Assembly (NCBI GenBank): GCA_013697635.1
Contig: JACCWM010000189.1
Span: 1 to 57,622, forward strand
Direction: 5' to 3'
Length of the DNA stretch: 57,622 nt
Origin: Lujinxingiaceae bacterium
GTDB lineage: Bacteria > Myxococcota_A > Bradymonadia > Bradymonadales > Bradymonadaceae
The notes under the pieces were generated by a model that saw nothing but the letters and a program-made list of their open reading frames with translations, did not search any database and was not told the DNA's origin. Below are positions 54,162-57,622 of the stretch, one piece after another; the first letter of the stretch is position 1; each line of letters begins with the position of its first letter. A program made the translations under genes and the position numbers.

Positions 54162-55268
54162 ATGGAAATTCAACGCGCGCTTGCCGAAGAGCGCCACGCA
54201 CGCGAGCTTGCGGCGCTGGTCGCGGCCGATACGGGCTCGAGGCCGCCGGGTTGGCGGCTTTCGCCGCGGGCGGTGGTCGATTTCATCGTCGGGCTCGCCA
54301 GGCCGATCGCGCATCCCGATGGGGAGCTGGTGCAGGTCGAGCGCAAGTTCTATGGGGACGATGCGCTCGTCGAGCGGGCGGTGATTACGCTGACGACCAG
54401 CCGTGGGCTGATGTTGGTGGGTGAGCCGGGTACGGCCAAGACGATGTTGTCGGAGTTGCTGGCGGCAGCGATCAGCGCGGACAGCACGCTGGCTATTCAG
54501 GGTTCGGCGGGTACGACCGAGGATCAGGTGCGCTACGGGTGGAACTACGCGGCGCTTTTGGCCTCGGGGCCTTCGATGAGCGCGCTGGTGCCGGCGCCGC
54601 TTTATCTGGCCATGGAGCAGGGCTTGCTGGTGCGTTTTGAAGAGATTACGCGCTGCGCGCCGGAGGTCCAAGACGTGCTGCTGTCGCCGTTATCCGACCG
54701 GCTGCTGCTGATTCCTGAGCTTGCGGGGGCCGAGCGTATTGTGCAGGCCAGGGTGGGCTTCAATGTGATTGGGACGGCCAATACGCGGGATAGGGGCGTG
54801 AGCGACATGAGCGCGGCGCTCAAGCGGCGCTTCAACTTCGAGACGGTGCGCCCGATTCGGGATCTGAAGCTCGAGGTCGAGCTCGTGTTGCAAAACACCA
54901 ACCGGGCGCTGGCCGAGATCGCGGTGCCGGTACGCCTGGAGGAAGACGTGGCGCGCCTTTTGGTTACGACCTTTCAGGAGCTGCGCGAGGGAATCACGCG
55001 AGAGGGCGACCGGGTCGACTGTCCGACCACTCCTATGTCGACGGCTGAGGCCGTGGCCGTGGCGACGAGCTCGGGCTGTCATGCGCACTTTTTGGGCAGC
55101 GGTCAAATTCGGCCAGACGATCTGGTGCGCTATTTGATGGGCACGGTGCTCAAGGACGACCCGGAGGATCGCGAGCGGCTGGTCAACTACTTCGAGCGCA
55201 TCGCCAAGCGTCGGGCCAAGGACAACCCGCTGTGGAAGGAGTGGAGCGACGCGAAGAAGTGGCTGTAA
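54162..55268 (+). CDS. MoxR-type AAA ATPase
   Basis: 368 residues. Walker A GEPGTAKT (87-94) is exact. The Walker B region reads LLVRFEEITRCAPEVQDVLLSPLSD, here FEE in place of the usual DE, a form I associate with a MoxR subgroup. Sensor 1 is FNVIGTANTRDRG and the arginine region ALKRRFNFETV. MoxR ATPases act as chaperones that work with von Willebrand A-domain partners. The stop shares one base with the next start (TAATG), so the downstream DUF5682-like gene is translationally coupled. Start at the ATG 54162; weak ribosome site. Confidence 0.9.
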   Translation: MEIQRALAEERHARELAALVAADTGSRPPGWRLSPRAVVDFIVGLARPIAHPDGELVQVERKFYGDDALVERAVITLTTSRGLMLVGEPGTAKTMLSELLAAAISADSTLAIQGSAGTTEDQVRYGWNYAALLASGPSMSALVPAPLYLAMEQGLLVRFEEITRCAPEVQDVLLSPLSDRLLLIPELAGAERIVQARVGFNVIGTANTRDRGVSDMSAALKRRFNFETVRPIRDLKLEVELVLQNTNRALAEIAVPVRLEEDVARLLVTTFQELREGITREGDRVDCPTTPMSTAEAVAVATSSGCHAHFLGSGQIRPDDLVRYLMGTVLKDDPEDRERLVNYFERIAKRRAKDNPLWKEWSDAKKWL

Positions 55269-57622
55269 TGAACGTCGTTTTTCTGCCCGTGCGCCACCAC
55301 TCACCGGCCTGCGCGGTGCAGGTGCGCCGGCTCTTGGAGCAGGTGCGCCCGGCCGAGGTGCTCATTGAGGGTCCGGCTGATTTCAACGCGCACTTTGGCC
55401 GCCTGCAAGAGCGCGACGTCGTGCCGCCGGTCGCGCTTTTTACCTACGTGGCGCGGCCAAGCGTCGACGATCCCGGCCAGACCGAGCGTTTTCAGGGCTG
55501 GTACCCATTTTGTGACTACACGCCGGAGTGGGTGGCGCTCAAGACGGCCGCGCGGCTGGGCATCCTGGCGAGTTTTATCGATCTGCCGCTCGCTGAGCGG
55601 GTCGCGCTCGAGCTCGATCCCGAGACGCGCGAGCTGCTCAAAGACGGGGGCATCGATCTGTTCGCGCGCAGTGACGAGGCCGTCGAGCGCTATATCGCGC
55701 ACCTTGGCGCCAAGATTCGCTCGCGCGACAGCGACGACACCTGGGATCGTCTGTTCGAGATCGGAGCGAACATGGCGCCTGTGGCCTTTTTTGAGAACCT
55801 GCGCGCTTTTGGTGGGGCGCTTCGAGCGATGACTGGCGAGCAGGTGGCTGCGGCGCGCGGCGACGTGTGGCGAGAGCGCTTCATGGCGGCGCGCATTCTC
55901 GAGGCCGTCGAGCGAAACGAGGCGGGTGCAACGATCGCCGTGGTGTGCGGGGCCTTTCATGTCGAGGGGCTCGAGCGCCTGCTTGCCGGCGCCCCGATCG
56001 CTGTCTCGCCAGGCGCTTGCCCTGTGGCCGAGGAGCGCGGCATCTATCTGGTGCCCTATGATTTCAAGCGCATGTCCAGCCTGCACTATGCGGCAGGGGT
56101 GGCGGCGCCGGCCTGGTATCAGGGGCTGTGGGAGGACCTCAATACGCCGGCTCAGGCTGGCCCGTTTTGGATGCGCATGCTGGCCGAGGCGATGCGGGCT
56201 GCGCGCGAGGCGGACATCGCGTTGAGCACGGCGGAGCTTGAGGCGGCAAGCGAGATGGCCCTTCGGCTGGCCACGTTTCGCAACCAGGCCGAGCCCTCAC
56301 GCGTCGACGTGCTCGACGCCGTGCGCACCTGCTGGGTCAAGGGGCCCGTCGACCAGGCCCATGCCCGGGTGCTCGGGGTGGTCGACGCCGTCTTTCGTGG
56401 CGATCGCGCCGGCCAGGCCGGCAGCTCGGCCAGCGATCCGCCGCTGGTGCAAGACGTCGACCGGCTGCTCTTGGCCGCCTCGCTCGATTGCGCCAAGGGC
56501 AAACGCGAGCTGCGCCTTCGACCGGCGCGCGCTGAGCGTGACCGCGATCGCATGCGCCTGCTGTTGCGCCTGCAATACCTGGGCGTCGCCTACGCCACGC
56601 AGCTCCGTGGGCAGCACTCGAAGAGGCGCGAGCGCGAAGCCGTCGACCAACCCACGCTCCACAACTGCTCGATGCGGTCGAGATCCCTGCCCTCCAAAAA
56701 GCGCGGCCCGTACGGCGCCACCCTGGAGGACGCCGTCGCCGAGCGCTTGCGTGAGCTCGCCGGGCGCGCCGAGGGCGGGGCAGCGAGCGCGGTCGGCCAC
56801 CTCTTCGACGCCTGCGCGCTGGGGCTGCACCGGCTGGCCGACATCCTGCTCGAAAAGCTCGCGCCGGCGATCGCTGGCGAGGGTCGGCTGCTCTCGGTGC
56901 TCAAGGCCGTGCAGGGGTTGGTCACGCTGTACCGCTACCGCGACGTGCTCGAAGGCGTCGGCCTGCCGGCTCTGGCCGAGGCGATCGGGCGCTGCTGGCA
57001 GCGCGCGCTATGGTTGATCGATACGCTCGCGAGTGTGAGCGAGGAAGAAGAAGACGAGGCGCTGCAAGGCTTGAGAGCCCTGGAACACGTTGCGCTCACC
57101 CTTGGCGAGGAGCGAGACGACAGCCGTTTCGGCGTGGAGGCCGATGCTTATTTTGACGCCTTGAGCCGCGTTCGGCCGGCGCTTCGCCACTTGCCGGGCC
57201 TTCACGGCGGCGCAGGGGGGCTGCTGTGGCGCGCGGGTCAATGCGATGCCGACGAGCTCTCCGAGCACGCCACGGCGCACTTTCGTGAGGTCGGGCTCTT
57301 TGCCGAGGCTCCCGGGCGCTTTGTTGGCGGGCTGTTGACCGTTGCCAGGCGCGCGGTGCTCGACGAGCCGCTGATCATCTTGGGGCTGGGAGAGGCGTTG
57401 GGTGAGCTCGATGAGCAGGACTTTCGTCGCAGCCTGCCGCGACTGCGACGGGCGATGGCCGCGCTGACGCCTTCCGAGACCGGGCAGTTGGCGCGCCAGG
57501 TGGTGGCGCTCTGGGGTGGGGATGCGTTGGAGCTGGTGGGGCGTTTGGATTTGCCGGTCGAGGAGCTGGTCGCGCTTCGGGTTTTGGAGGCCGAGGTGAG
57601 GCAAGACTTGGGAGAGTGGGGG
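55268..57622 (+). CDS. DUF5682-like protein (3' end outside window)
   Basis: 785 codons, open to the last base. The start ATG overlaps the MoxR stop by one base. The N-terminus LPVRHHSPACA (7-17) followed by VLIEGPADF and, near 228-231, GAFH in VVCGAFHVEGLERLL fit the DUF5682 pattern and its likely relation to ChaN/TIKI-type hydrolase folds. The second half is a long helical region. Residues about 466-482 look scrambled: another frame gives a more natural helix there, suggesting two compensating frameshifts. MoxR-DUF5682 pairs usually continue with a VWA protein, which would lie past the window. Confidence 0.75.
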   Translation, partial: MNVVFLPVRHHSPACAVQVRRLLEQVRPAEVLIEGPADFNAHFGRLQERDVVPPVALFTYVARPSVDDPGQTERFQGWYPFCDYTPEWVALKTAARLGILASFIDLPLAERVALELDPETRELLKDGGIDLFARSDEAVERYIAHLGAKIRSRDSDDTWDRLFEIGANMAPVAFFENLRAFGGALRAMTGEQVAAARGDVWRERFMAARILEAVERNEAGATIAVVCGAFHVEGLERLLAGAPIAVSPGACPVAEERGIYLVPYDFKRMSSLHYAAGVAAPAWYQGLWEDLNTPAQAGPFWMRMLAEAMRAAREADIALSTAELEAASEMALRLATFRNQAEPSRVDVLDAVRTCWVKGPVDQAHARVLGVVDAVFRGDRAGQAGSSASDPPLVQDVDRLLLAASLDCAKGKRELRLRPARAERDRDRMRLLLRLQYLGVAYATQLRGQHSKRREREAVDQPTLHNCSMRSRSLPSKKRGPYGATLEDAVAERLRELAGRAEGGAASAVGHLFDACALGLHRLADILLEKLAPAIAGEGRLLSVLKAVQGLVTLYRYRDVLEGVGLPALAEAIGRCWQRALWLIDTLASVSEEEEDEALQGLRALEHVALTLGEERDDSRFGVEADAYFDALSRVRPALRHLPGLHGGAGGLLWRAGQCDADELSEHATAHFREVGLFAEAPGRFVGGLLTVARRAVLDEPLIILGLGEALGELDEQDFRRSLPRLRRAMAALTPSETGQLARQVVALWGGDALELVGRLDLPVEELVALRVLEAEVRQDLGEWG

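Noticed and set aside
56238-57017. A 259-codon frame within the DUF5682-like gene
   Set aside because: It is Arg/Ser/Pro-rich shadow sequence; the 785-codon frame coupled to the MoxR stop is the gene.

Overview
The window is GC-rich, gene-dense chromosome of a Gram-negative bacterium. Many lipoproteins have a lipobox followed by Asp/Pro- or Asp/Ala-rich linkers. There is a large Ser/Thr kinase fused to an ATPase and TPR-like repeats, outer-membrane barrel-like proteins, Cys-rich DCGG modules, and one tiny protein with a MYXO-CTERM-like tail. Together these point to a myxobacterium-like organism (Myxococcota, possibly a Bradymonadales relative). That placement is inference from protein style; no rRNA is present.

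Layout. 0-8.5 kb: a BON-MscS channel (cut by the window start), a class V aminotransferase, an envelope barrel plus S41 protease lipoprotein pair, and an amidohydrolase lipoprotein plus outer-membrane protein pair. 8.5-15.7 kb: a very large class A penicillin-binding protein on the minus strand, an acyltransferase, a DegT-type aminotransferase and apaG. 15.9-25 kb: the kinase-ATPase, an FAD oxidoreductase, a small barrel protein, an M64 metallopeptidase lipoprotein, a membrane protein of unknown role, and a membrane-anchored GrpE-like protein divergent from tRNA-Cys. 25.2-28.6 kb: a single receiver domain, a glycosyltransferase with a coiled-coil tail and a flippase-like membrane protein. 28.7-38.9 kb: the heat-shock cluster hrcA-grpE-dnaK-dnaJ. 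It runs on, translationally coupled, into a periplasmic binding protein, a site-2 protease, a zinc-ribbon membrane protein, thiL and a methyltransferase. It ends at tRNA-Asn with a strong terminator. 38.9-46.1 kb: GST, DUF2795, a Na/Pi cotransporter, an SLC13 transporter, a PhnA-like protein and an unknown lipoprotein. 46.3-50.6 kb: a WGR/MORN-like protein and a HEAT/DUF4132-like protein that share one reading frame and are separated by a single TAG. 50.6-57.6 kb: an accessory-looking end with an InlB-repeat lipoprotein, a relic of a duplicated gene end, short tandem repeats on both sides of a Fic protein with a changed active site, and a MoxR ATPase/DUF5682-like pair that runs off the window.

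The points most worth attention are the in-frame TAG in the WGR-HEAT locus, the MoxR-DUF5682 module with a likely pair of compensating frameshifts, the Fic protein lacking its catalytic histidine and flanked by repeats, and the second, membrane-anchored GrpE. No CRISPR array, insertion sequence, prophage or replication origin was seen.
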